Assembly (NCBI GenBank): GCA_902465015.1
Contig: CABQLK010000013.1
Span: 1-43,529, forward strand
Direction of reading: 5' to 3'
DNA from: an uncultured Collinsella sp.
GTDB taxonomy: Bacteria; Actinomycetota; Coriobacteriia; Coriobacteriales; Coriobacteriaceae
DNA length: 43,529 nucleotides
A model generated the notes under the pieces. It worked only from the letters and a program-made list of their open reading frames with translations. It did no database searches and was not told the origin of the DNA. Shown piece by piece: positions 31,046 through 38,380 of this stretch. How positions within the stretch are numbered: the stretch's first letter is position 1; every line of letters starts with the position of its first letter. A program made the position numbers and the translations under genes.

Positions 31046-33373
31046 TTAAGCGGAAACTGCGGTGGAAGCAGTGTTGGTCTCGTCCTCGTCGGTCCAAGCA
31101 TGCTTGGGCATGGGACGGAAGATCTGGAAGAGCATCGCAACCAGCAGTACAACGGCGACAATCGTCCAGAAACCAAACTGTCCCAGCACGAACAGGTTGT
31201 AGAACTGATTGATGAACAGGCCGATCACCCAAGCGAAGAGGCACTCGTAGCCGATAGCAATCGCGGTCCACTTGCCGGAGTCCATTTGGTTGCGGATGGT
31301 ACCCATGGCGGCAAAGCACGGAGCGCACAGCAGATTGAAGGCACCGAATGCCACGCAAGCGCCCATGGTCGGGAACATACCGGCAAATGCGGTCCACAGG
31401 CTCGGATCGGTCTCGCCGGCATCGGCAACGGACAGCAGCGAGCCGGCGGTTGCGACGACGTTCTCCTTGGCGACGAGGCCCGAGACGGTCAGCGCGGTTG
31501 CCTGCCAGGTGCTAAAGCCGAGCGGGGCGAAGATCCAAGCGACCAGGTTGCCCAGCATGGCAAGCACGGAGTAGTCCATGAACTCCTCGGGGATGCCGTC
31601 CATCGCAGGCAGGAAGCCAAAGGAGCCGTTGTAGCTACCAAAGTTGGACAGGAACCAAACGACGACGGTGGACGCGAAGATGACCGTGCCGGCCTTCTTG
31701 ATAAAGGCCCAGCAGCGCTCCCAAACGTGCAGTGCCCAAGAGCGAATCGCCGGGAAGTGGTAGGCAGGAAGCTCCATAACGAACGGCGTCGGGCGACCGG
31801 CGAAGAGCTTGGTCTTCTTGAGCATGAGGCCCGAGGCGATGACGGCAAAGACGCCCAGGAAGTAGAAGAGCGGGCTGATCCACGCTGCGGTGGTGGAAGA
31901 ATCGCCAATGATGGAGCCCATGAGCAGGGCGATGATCGGCAGCTTAGCGCCACAGGGAATAAACGTGGTGGTCATGACCGTCATGCGGCGGTCCTTCTCG
32001 TTCTCGATGGTCTTGGTAGCCATGACGCCGGGGACGCCGCAGCCCGAGGACACGAGCATGGGGATAAAGGACTTACCGGACAGGCCAAAGCGGCGGAACA
32101 CGCGGTCCATGATGAAGGCGACGCGGGCCATGTAGCCGCAGTCCTCCAGGAAGGACAGCATGACGAACAGCAGGAACATCTGCGGCACAAAGCCGAAGAT
32201 GGCGCCCAGGCCGCCAACGATACCGTCGCAGACCAGCGAATCAACCAGGCCACCGTCCTCGGTGCCGCCCGCCACAAGGGCGTCATGCACCACGGTGGTA
32301 ATACCCGGAACATAGGGGCCGTACTGTGCCGGGTCGACCGAGTCGGCATTGTCGCCCGCAGCCTCGACGGCCGCGTCGTAGGCGTCGCGGCCCTGACCGA
32401 GCACGTACCAACCGTCGGTACCGAAGAGCTGGTCGTTGGTGAAGTCGGTCACCGTGCCGCCCAAGGTAGAAACAGCGATATAGTACACGCAGAACATGAT
32501 GACCACAAAGATCGGCAAGCCCAGGATACGGTTGGTAACCACGCGGTCGATCTTCTCGGAGGTGCTCATCTTGGCCGGGGCCTTGGTGAGGCACTCGTCG
32601 ATGATGTGCGCGATGACGCCGTAGCGCTCGCCGGTGATGATGGACTCGGCGTCATCGTCGCAGTCCTGCTCGCACTGGGCGACCAGCTGCTCCACGCGAG
32701 CGGCCTTCTCCTTGGTGAGGTTGATGAGCTTGCAGGCGTCCGCGTCGCGCTCGAACAGTTTGACGGCGTAGTAGCGACGCTTGTTAGCAGGAACGCTGGC
32801 TGGCAGGTTGTTCTCGATGTGGTCCAGAACGTCCTCGATGGAGGAATCGAACTTGTGCTCCGGCACCTGGCCCTTGGAAGCAGCAGACTTCTTTACCTGC
32901 TCGAAGAGCTCCTTGATGCCCTTGTTCTTAAGAGCCGAGATCATCATGACCGGACAACCGAGCTTCTTGGAAAGCTTGTCCGTGTCGATCTTGTCGCCGT
33001 TCTTCTCGACCAAGTCGGCCATGTTGAGGGCGACGACCACGGGCAGGCCGGTCTCGATAACCTGAAGCGCCAGGTACAGGTTACGCTCGAGGTTGGTGGC
33101 GTCGACCACCTGGACGACAACATCGGGCTCGCCGCTCATGAGGTAATCGCGCGAGCATTGCTCCTCGGGGCTGTAGGGGGAAAGCGAGTAGATGCCAGGG
33201 AGGTCCGTGATGGTAACGTTCTTGTCGCTTAGGAGCTTGGCTTCCTTTTTCTCAACCGTGACGCCGGGCCAGTTGCCAACGTAGCCGTTGGCGCCGGTGA
33301 TCAGGTTGAAAAGCGTGGTCTTGCCGCAGTTGGGGTTACCCGCCAGCGCGACATGGATCTGAGAATCCGCCAT
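31046..33373 (-). CDS. feoB: Ferrous iron transport protein B
   Basis: A 775-residue cytoplasmic-membrane ferrous iron transporter. The N-terminal G domain has G1 GNPNCGKTTLFN (about 12-23), G3 DLPG, G4 NMAD and a G5-like ISALKNKG; a helical GDI-like domain follows to about 270. The membrane part has the two Gate segments, including SSGCGVPGVMATKT and FIPCGAKLPI. The C-terminal tail is short. AGAAGGA precedes the ATG. It follows two feoA genes on the same strand with a 123-bp gap that contains an inverted repeat suited to a metal-dependent repressor. Confidence 0.97.
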   Translation of the reverse strand: MADSQIHVALAGNPNCGKTTLFNLITGANGYVGNWPGVTVEKKEAKLLSDKNVTITDLPGIYSLSPYSPEEQCSRDYLMSGEPDVVVQVVDATNLERNLYLALQVIETGLPVVVALNMADLVEKNGDKIDTDKLSKKLGCPVMMISALKNKGIKELFEQVKKSAASKGQVPEHKFDSSIEDVLDHIENNLPASVPANKRRYYAVKLFERDADACKLINLTKEKAARVEQLVAQCEQDCDDDAESIITGERYGVIAHIIDECLTKAPAKMSTSEKIDRVVTNRILGLPIFVVIMFCVYYIAVSTLGGTVTDFTNDQLFGTDGWYVLGQGRDAYDAAVEAAGDNADSVDPAQYGPYVPGITTVVHDALVAGGTEDGGLVDSLVCDGIVGGLGAIFGFVPQMFLLFVMLSFLEDCGYMARVAFIMDRVFRRFGLSGKSFIPMLVSSGCGVPGVMATKTIENEKDRRMTVMTTTFIPCGAKLPIIALLMGSIIGDSSTTAAWISPLFYFLGVFAVIASGLMLKKTKLFAGRPTPFVMELPAYHFPAIRSWALHVWERCWAFIKKAGTVIFASTVVVWFLSNFGSYNGSFGFLPAMDGIPEEFMDYSVLAMLGNLVAWIFAPLGFSTWQATALTVSGLVAKENVVATAGSLLSVADAGETDPSLWTAFAGMFPTMGACVAFGAFNLLCAPCFAAMGTIRNQMDSGKWTAIAIGYECLFAWVIGLFINQFYNLFVLGQFGFWTIVAVVLLVAMLFQIFRPMPKHAWTDEDETNTASTAVSA

Positions 33374-33441
33374 TCAATCCTTCTTCCTTGTGTGCCTGCG
33401 CTGCTTTCTCCGCGCAGGCTGGATAATGTGCTTCAAAGATG

Positions 33442-33477
33442 CTGCATTAAGTTAGAAAAACCTAACTTTATCTGCAG
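33442..33477. promoter_or_regulatory. Inverted repeat upstream of feoB, possible iron-regulator site
   Basis: AAGTTAG and CTAACTT (33449-33468) are separated by six bases, flanked by CTGCA and TGCAG. The layout and TTAG/CTAA content recall DtxR/IdeR-type boxes, but the centre does not match the consensus well. Confidence 0.4.
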
Positions 33478-33496
33478 AAATATGCGCCGCGAGTCC

Positions 33497-33718
33497 TTAC
33501 TGGACCTCGACGACGGCGGCCTCCTCCTTGCGGATGGAAAGCTCGTAGCCGCGCACGTTGATCTCGACCGGATCACCGAGCGGTGCAACCTTCACGACCT
33601 TGAACGAAGTGCCCTTGATGAGCCCCAGGTCCATAAGGTGGCGGCGAAGCGCACCCTCACCGTGAAGCTTGACGATGGTGGAGCTCTCGCCCACCTTAAC
33701 GTCACCCAACGTCTTCAT
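33497..33718 (-). CDS. feoA: FeoA-family protein (second copy in operon)
   Basis: A 73-residue SH3-like FeoA protein, cytosolic, thought to assist the G domain of FeoB. The family pattern LRRHLMDLGLIKGTSFKVVKVAPLGDP and VEINVRGYELSIRKEEA is clear. AAAGGGGG lies about seven bases before the ATG. It is the middle gene of feoA-feoA-feoB, 40 bp after the first feoA. Confidence 0.93.
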   Translation of the reverse strand: MKTLGDVKVGESSTIVKLHGEGALRRHLMDLGLIKGTSFKVVKVAPLGDPVEINVRGYELSIRKEEAAVVEVQ

Positions 33719-33758
33719 TTACTTGTCCCCCTTTCAGTGCGTACAGAAATACCGTCGA

Positions 33759-34001
33759 CTAACCGACGGTCATGATGTGCATGGCAACCTTGGAATCGAT
33801 GCCAAAGCGTGCGCCCAGCACGGTGACGATGATATTGGCGCCACTCGAGCTCACCACGTGGATTTCGTTGCCCTCGACAAAGCCGAGGTCCTTGAGGTGG
33901 TGCTTCATATCCTCATTGCCCTTTACACGAGACACGCGCACGGTTTCGCCCGCTTTTACCATCGAAAGCGGCATTGCCGGCATCTGCGGTCCGCAAGACA
34001 T
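33759..34001 (-). CDS. feoA: FeoA-family protein (first copy in operon)
   Basis: An 80-residue FeoA-type protein with KHHLKDLGFVEGNEIHVVSS and VLGARFGIDSKVAMHI. The N-terminal MSCGPQMPAMPLSM extension distinguishes it from the second copy, and the two are only moderately alike, so they probably do not replace each other exactly. TTAGGAG lies about seven bases before the ATG. It is first in the feo operon, and a long inverted repeat lies upstream. Confidence 0.92.
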   Translation of the reverse strand: MSCGPQMPAMPLSMVKAGETVRVSRVKGNEDMKHHLKDLGFVEGNEIHVVSSSGANIIVTVLGARFGIDSKVAMHIMTVG

Positions 34002-34043
34002 GAGTGGCTCCTAACGTCAGTTCGTCCTTCACATCGACGCAGC

Positions 34044-34097
34044 AAAAGTTAACCACGCCTATGTTCGCTTTAGTAAACTAACACGTGGTTAACTTTT
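34044..34097. promoter_or_regulatory. Long inverted repeat upstream of the feo operon
   Basis: AAAAGTTAACCACG at 34044-34057 and its exact complement CGTGGTTAACTTTT at 34084-34097 are separated by 26 bases that include TTAGTAAACTAA. It lies 43 bp upstream of the first feoA and probably covers its promoter. A metal-responsive regulator site is likely; a leader hairpin is the alternative. Confidence 0.5.
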
Positions 34098-34143
34098 TGG
34101 AAAGGGTCCCCATTCAGATTTCGAAAAGTTTCCTATACGAAAC

Positions 34144-34181
34144 AAAAGGGCGCGGCAAAGGACCATCCTTTACCACGCCCT
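34144..34181 (-). terminator. Intrinsic terminator of the HPr gene
   Basis: On the minus strand AGGGCGTGGTAAAGGA pairs imperfectly with TCCTTTGCCGCGCCCT and is followed by TTTTGTTT. It lies just after the HPr stop. Confidence 0.8.
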
Positions 34182-34188
34182 GTCATGC

Positions 34189-34437
34189 TTAGAGCGAGAG
34201 GTTTCTGATCGACGTAACGCAGGAAGCCTCGTCTACACCCGAAACGCGGAAGATGATGTCCTCGCCGCACTCGCCGTAGAGAGCCATGAGTCCCATGACA
34301 TCGCGGCCGTCGGTGTGGCGATCACCAATCGAAACCGACACGTCGCTGCGATGCTTGGCAATGATGTCATAGAGCAGCGCAACCGGGCGGGCATGTAATC
34401 CCAACGGATCTTTAATCGTCTTCGTAAACTCGACCAT
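34189..34437 (-). CDS. HPr-family phosphocarrier protein
   Basis: An 82-residue phosphocarrier of the phosphotransferase system. The active-site His15 is in GLHARPV, so it should accept phosphate from enzyme I. The site that is Ser46 in Gram-positive HPr is Asp46 (GRDVMGLM), so regulatory phosphorylation by HPr kinase cannot occur there and the negative charge is built in. The C-terminal part GECGEDIIFRVSG is normal. The ATG at 34437 puts His and Asp at the canonical numbers 15 and 46, and GGGAGGGG lies directly upstream; a start 15 codons earlier is less likely. It is a single gene, with no enzyme I or PTS gene nearby. Confidence 0.9.
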   Translation of the reverse strand: MVEFTKTIKDPLGLHARPVALLYDIIAKHRSDVSVSIGDRHTDGRDVMGLMALYGECGEDIIFRVSGVDEASCVTSIRNLSL

Positions 34438-34523
34438 GTCCCCTCCCGCGACATCGCACATCGGCCGGCAAAACCCAGCCACGTGGTAGTTATTGTAGCG
34501 TTAGATGCTTGTTGAGGGCGGGA

Positions 34524-34694
34524 CGGAAATCGCATCCCATTTCGAGCGTCAATGATGGGACACAGTTTCCGCCAGAAGGCTCAACCGGAAAGTGCGACCC
34601 GTTATTTGGCTGGATTCTGGGACGCAGTTTCCGCTGAGCGACCCTGGCGGAAAGTACATCCCATTCTGGACGCAAATTCCGGGACGCAGTTTCC
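34524..34694. repeat. 62-bp tandem repeat, three units, each an inverted repeat
   Basis: Units start at 34524, 34586 and 34648, exactly 62 bp apart. Each begins CGGAAA, has CCC near base 15, then GGGAC-CAGTTTCC, so the two ends of each unit pair with each other (GGAAA..CCC with GGG..TTTCC). The sequence between the arms varies while the arms are kept. Confidence 0.7.
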
Positions 34695-34735
34695 TCGACG
34701 TCCGGTCACCCCATGCCCTCACAACCTCGGCGCAT

Positions 34736-34770
34736 AAAAAACGAGGGAAGGCACGCGTCCTTCCCTCGTT
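34736..34770 (-). terminator. Intrinsic terminator of aspS
   Basis: A perfect 12-bp stem AACGAGGGAAGG/CCTTCCCTCGTT (34740-34770) with a 7-base loop is followed on the minus strand by six T. It lies 23 bp after the aspS stop. Confidence 0.92.
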
Positions 34771-34793
34771 ACAGGCAATATGTAGCCGCTTCC

Positions 34794-36581
34794 CTACATC
34801 AGACGCAGGCTGACGTCCTTGAGCTGGGCGCCACTAACGGCACTCGGAGCGCCCGACATGAGGTCGGAGCCGCTGGCCGTCTTGGGGAACGCCATGACGT
34901 CGCGGATGGAGTCGGAACCGGTGAGCAGCATGCACACGCGGTCCAGGCCCAGAGCGAAACCGCCCATCGGGGGTGCACCAAACTTGAGAGCCTCCATGAG
35001 GAAGCCGAACTGAGACTCGGCACGCTCCTCGGTAAAGCCCAGGAGCTTGAGCATGGACATCTGCATCTCGGCGTTGTGGATACGCATACCGCCGCCGCCG
35101 GCCTCAAAGCCGTCCATGACAAAGTCGTAGGTGCAAGAACCGGCTGCCAATGGGTCGGCCTCGATCTTGGCGATGTCGGTCTCGGTCGGCAGGGTGAAGG
35201 GCTGGTGCTCGGCGGCATAGGCCTTGCGGTCCTCATCCCAGTGGAACAGCGGGAAGTTGACGACCCACAGGAAGTCGTGGCCCTCGCGCTTGATCTCAAG
35301 CGCGTTGGCCATGTGGGAACGCATGCCGCCCAGGATCTCGTCAGAGAGCAGGCGCGGACCGGCGGCAAACATCACAAGGTCGCCGGGCTCGACGTCCATG
35401 CGCTCGCGCAGAGCCGCCATCTCCTCGTCCGAGAAAAACTTGACGATGGGGCTGTTGATGGAGCCGTCCTCGCGGAAGGCGATCCATGCCAGGCCCTTGG
35501 CGCCAAACGTGGAAGCCACGCCGGCGAGCTTATCGATCTTGGCACGTGCCCAGGCACCGGCGCCCTTGGCGTTGATGGCCTTGACGACAGAACCCTCCTC
35601 GTTTGCGGCAGTCGCAAAGACCTTGAACTTGGAGTTGGCAAAGATGTCGGTCAGATCGACCAGGTGCATGCCATAGCGGGTATCGGGCTTGTCGGAGCCA
35701 TAGGTATCCATGGCCTCCCAGTAGTCCATACGACGCAGCGGCGCGGGCATCTTGACACCCATGCGACCGAAGGCATCGGACAGGACCTCTTCGAGCGCGC
35801 TCATGACATCGTTCTGGTCCACGAAGGACATCTCGATATCGACCTGGGTGAACTCGGGCTGACGGTCGGCACGCAGGTCCTCGTCGCGGAAGCACTTGGC
35901 AACCTGGTAGTAGCGCTCGACGCCACCGACCATGAGCAGCTGCTTCAGGAGCTGCGGGGACTGCGGCAGGGCGTAGAAGTTGCCCGGCTGAATACGGCTG
36001 GGAACGATGAAGTCGCGAGCGCCCTCGGGCGTGGACTTGAACAGGGAGGGCGTCTCGACCTCCATGAACTCACGGTTGTGCAGCGCCTCGCGAATGGCAA
36101 AGGTAAAGTCGGAGCGCAGCTTGAGGTTGGCCATCATCTCGGGACGGCGGAGGTCCAGATAGCGATAGCGCAGGCGGGTGTCCTCGCTGGTCTCGATGCC
36201 GTCCTCGATCTGGAACGGCGGGGTGACAGACGTGTTGAGCACCTCGGCGTGGTCGGTCAGGACCTCGATCTCGCCGGTCGCGAGCTTGGCGTTGGTGGTC
36301 TCCTCGCCACGGGAGCGCACGACGCCGTGGATCTTGATGGGCCACTCGGGACGCATGGTCTCGGCAATCTTAAAGGCGTCGCCGTCGGAGTGCTCGGGGT
36401 CGAAGGTGAGCTGCGTAATGCCCTCGCGGTCACGAAGGTCGCAGAAGATAAGGCCGCCGTGGTCACGGCGACGGCTCACCCAACCGGTGAGGGTGACCTC
36501 TTCGCCCACGTTCTCGCGGCGAAGCTCGCCGCAGGTACGGGTGTGCATGGAATGCTCGTCGATGGGACGGGTCTGGCTCAT
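34794..36581 (-). CDS. aspS: Aspartate--tRNA ligase
   Basis: A 595-residue class II aminoacyl-tRNA synthetase of the bacterial type. It has the N-terminal anticodon-binding OB fold, motif 2 FRDEDLRADRQPEFTQVDIEMSF, the inserted GAD domain around 290-420, and motif 3 near GGFALGLDRVCMLLTG. In the anticodon domain the RRRDHGG segment has His41 where discriminating enzymes have Leu; His is the residue seen in non-discriminating enzymes that also charge tRNA-Asn, so this one may feed an Asp-tRNA(Asn) amidotransferase (inference). AAAGGAGG lies about nine bases before the ATG. A hairpin lies in the leader. Confidence 0.96.
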   Translation of the reverse strand: MSQTRPIDEHSMHTRTCGELRRENVGEEVTLTGWVSRRRDHGGLIFCDLRDREGITQLTFDPEHSDGDAFKIAETMRPEWPIKIHGVVRSRGEETTNAKLATGEIEVLTDHAEVLNTSVTPPFQIEDGIETSEDTRLRYRYLDLRRPEMMANLKLRSDFTFAIREALHNREFMEVETPSLFKSTPEGARDFIVPSRIQPGNFYALPQSPQLLKQLLMVGGVERYYQVAKCFRDEDLRADRQPEFTQVDIEMSFVDQNDVMSALEEVLSDAFGRMGVKMPAPLRRMDYWEAMDTYGSDKPDTRYGMHLVDLTDIFANSKFKVFATAANEEGSVVKAINAKGAGAWARAKIDKLAGVASTFGAKGLAWIAFREDGSINSPIVKFFSDEEMAALRERMDVEPGDLVMFAAGPRLLSDEILGGMRSHMANALEIKREGHDFLWVVNFPLFHWDEDRKAYAAEHQPFTLPTETDIAKIEADPLAAGSCTYDFVMDGFEAGGGGMRIHNAEMQMSMLKLLGFTEERAESQFGFLMEALKFGAPPMGGFALGLDRVCMLLTGSDSIRDVMAFPKTASGSDLMSGAPSAVSGAQLKDVSLRLM

Positions 36582-36602
36582 ACCAGTGATCCTCCTTTAT
36601 GG

Positions 36603-36644
36603 ATCTGTGCCGCCCCGTGTCGTTCCGGGCGGCGTCGTACAGAT
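36603..36644 (-). other. Stem-loop in the aspS leader
   Basis: ATCTGT/ACAGAT and GCCGCCC/GGGCGGC form nested arms just upstream of the ribosome binding site of aspS. There is no T-box consensus or T tract. It may influence translation or mRNA stability. Confidence 0.35.
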
Positions 36645-36837
36645 TTGCCCAGCCTGCGTAAACCGCGCAGCCGGACATGGCGTTCTATCTTATCTCACCC
36701 GCGTCGATGTGCCGCGAAAAAGTAGCTCTTGCCCAAAGACTTGACGGAGACGAAACAATTGACGCACCGTGGCCGTCGCCCAGGCGTGCGGCGTGCGACA
36801 ATGTGCCCCAATACAACTGCACTCGGAAAGGCCCGCC

Positions 36838-37473
36838 ATGACTGCACGCCTCATCGTTATGGATATCGACTCCACGCTCATCAACCAGGAAGTTATCGAC
36901 CTGTTGGGCGAGGAGGCCGGCGTAGGCGAGCAAGTGGCGCAGATCACTGAGCGCGCCATGCGCGGCGAGCTCGACTTTAAGCAGGCGCTCGAGGAACGCG
37001 TGGAGTTGCTTGCCGGCTTGGACGAGAGTGTGTTCGAGCGCACCTTTGAGCGCGTGACGTTTACCCCCGGCGCGCTGGAGCTTGTGCGCTCGGCGCACAG
37101 CAAGGGCTGGAAGGTCGGCGTGGTAAGCGGCGGCTTTCACGAGGTCGCCGACAAGATCGTGGCTGCCGCGGGTATCGACTTTTGTCTGGCCAATCGTCTG
37201 GAGGTCGTGGACGGCAAGCTCACCGGTAAGTTAGCTGCCGACATTGTGACCAAGGAGTCCAAGCTCATCCAGCTGCTGGACTGGGCAGTTGAGTGCGGTG
37301 TCGACATGGCCCATACCGTGGCAATCGGCGACGGCGCCAACGACATCCCCATGATTCAGGCCGCGGGCACGGGCATCGCGTTTTGCGCCAAGCCCAAGAC
37401 GCGCGAGGCCGCCCCATTTGCCATCGACGAGCGCAACCTGATGCTCGCCATGGACATCATCCTGCGTGACTAG
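36838..37473 (+). CDS. serB: Phosphoserine phosphatase (HAD family)
   Basis: A 211-residue cytosolic phosphatase removing phosphate from L-phosphoserine in the last step of serine synthesis. It shows HAD motif I MDIDSTLI (Asp9, Asp11), motif II VVSGGF, Lys in the TKESK segment and motif III GDGANDIPM. The size is that of short SerB proteins lacking the ACT domain. GGAAAGG lies six bases before the ATG at 36838; an in-frame start 23 codons upstream lacks support. It is divergent from aspS and probably monocistronic. Confidence 0.92.
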   Translation: MTARLIVMDIDSTLINQEVIDLLGEEAGVGEQVAQITERAMRGELDFKQALEERVELLAGLDESVFERTFERVTFTPGALELVRSAHSKGWKVGVVSGGFHEVADKIVAAAGIDFCLANRLEVVDGKLTGKLAADIVTKESKLIQLLDWAVECGVDMAHTVAIGDGANDIPMIQAAGTGIAFCAKPKTREAAPFAIDERNLMLAMDIILRD

Positions 37474-37510
37474 TCGATCCGTCTAACAATTGAATCAGTC
37501 TGTCCTATAG

Positions 37511-37542
37511 TTTCCGAACAATTTTGTCTTAGTGTTCGGAAA
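37511..37542. promoter_or_regulatory. Perfect inverted repeat upstream of larB, candidate operator
   Basis: TTTCCGAACA at 37511-37520 and TGTTCGGAAA at 37533-37542 are separated by 12 bases and directly follow a -10-like TATAGT (37506-37511). The position suits a repressor, for example the TetR-type protein at the end of this operon. Confidence 0.5.
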
Positions 37543-37587
37543 CATACCCTTTGAGTGCTAGACTTTGCGCCGTCGAAGGGAACATAT

Positions 37588-38370
37588 ATGGATAAGCGAG
37601 ATCTTGAGCAATTACTGAGCGATGTTGCCGGCGGAGCAGTCACCCCGGCAGTCGCCCTCACGCGCATCCAGACGACGCCAACCGCCGATCTGGGCTTTGC
37701 GCAGCTCGATCTTTCGCGCGGAGTGCGCCAGGGAGCCGGCGAGGTTGTCTACGGTGCCGGTAAAACCGCCGAGCAAATTGCCGCCATTATCAAAGCATTA
37801 CTCGATGCCGGCCAGGAGCGCATCCTGGTCACGCGCCTGGACGACGAAAAGGCGGCCCGTACCTCGGAGCTCCTCGGCAACGGCATCGACCTGGGATATG
37901 TCCCGGACGCGCAGCTCGCCCTCGTGGGCGGCAAGCCCTCCCCTACCGGCAACGGGCGCATCGTCGTCGCCTGTGCCGGCACGAGCGACCTGCCCGTCGC
38001 CGAGGAAGCCGCGTTGACGGCCGAGTTCTATGGCAACGAGGTCGACCGCCTCTACGACGTGGGCGTCGCCGGCCTGCACCGCCTGCTCGCGCATGCCGAG
38101 GAACTTGCCCAGGCACAGGTGGTCATCGCCATCGCCGGCATGGAGGGCGCTCTGGCGAGCGTTGTCGGCGGTCTGGTGAGCTGTCCGGTCATCGCCGTTC
38201 CCACCAGCGTGGGCTACGGCGCAAGTTTTGGTGGCGTAGCCGCACTGCTCGCCATGCTCAACTCCTGCGCCAGCGGCGTTTCGGTCGTCAATATCGACAA
38301 CGGCTTCGGTGCCGCCTATCAGGCAAGTCTTATCAATCATCTGAGCGCCGGCGCGTCCTGCGCCCGCTAA
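37588..38370 (+). CDS. larB: Nickel-pincer cofactor biosynthesis protein LarB
   Basis: A 260-residue enzyme that carboxylates and hydrolyses nicotinic acid adenine dinucleotide in the first step of nickel-pincer cofactor synthesis for lactate racemase. The C-terminal half is PurE/AIR-carboxylase-like, with IVVACAGTSDLPVAEEA, YDVGVAGLHRLL and GMEGALASVVGG. The N-terminal part has LDLSRGVRQGAGEVVYGAGKT. GAAGGG at 37575-37580 lies seven bases before the ATG at 37588. It precedes larC by 10 bp in an operon that also takes in a TetR-type gene. Confidence 0.94.
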   Translation: MDKRDLEQLLSDVAGGAVTPAVALTRIQTTPTADLGFAQLDLSRGVRQGAGEVVYGAGKTAEQIAAIIKALLDAGQERILVTRLDDEKAARTSELLGNGIDLGYVPDAQLALVGGKPSPTGNGRIVVACAGTSDLPVAEEAALTAEFYGNEVDRLYDVGVAGLHRLLAHAEELAQAQVVIAIAGMEGALASVVGGLVSCPVIAVPTSVGYGASFGGVAALLAMLNSCASGVSVVNIDNGFGAAYQASLINHLSAGASCAR

Positions 38371-38380
38371 GGAGCATTTC

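Larger units (their letters stand above)
34438..34793. other. 356-bp gene-free region with tandem inverted repeats
   Basis: Between HPr and aspS there is no credible gene. It contains the three-unit 62-bp tandem array (34524-34694) and the aspS terminator. The HPr promoter should lie at its left end, but no clear elements were found. Confidence 0.55.

Noticed and set aside
30995..33232. Open frame of 745 codons on the plus strand
   Set aside because: Antisense shadow of feoB with a biased, charged composition and no motif.
34524..34694. CRISPR array
   Set aside because: Only three units, with diverged repeats that are themselves inverted repeats, and no cas genes nearby.
34713..36725. Open frame of 670 codons on the plus strand
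   Set aside because: Antisense shadow of aspS; it also runs through the aspS terminator.
36582..36837. Possible T-box leader ahead of aspS
   Set aside because: A hairpin is present, but I see neither the conserved T-box sequence nor a terminator/antiterminator pair.
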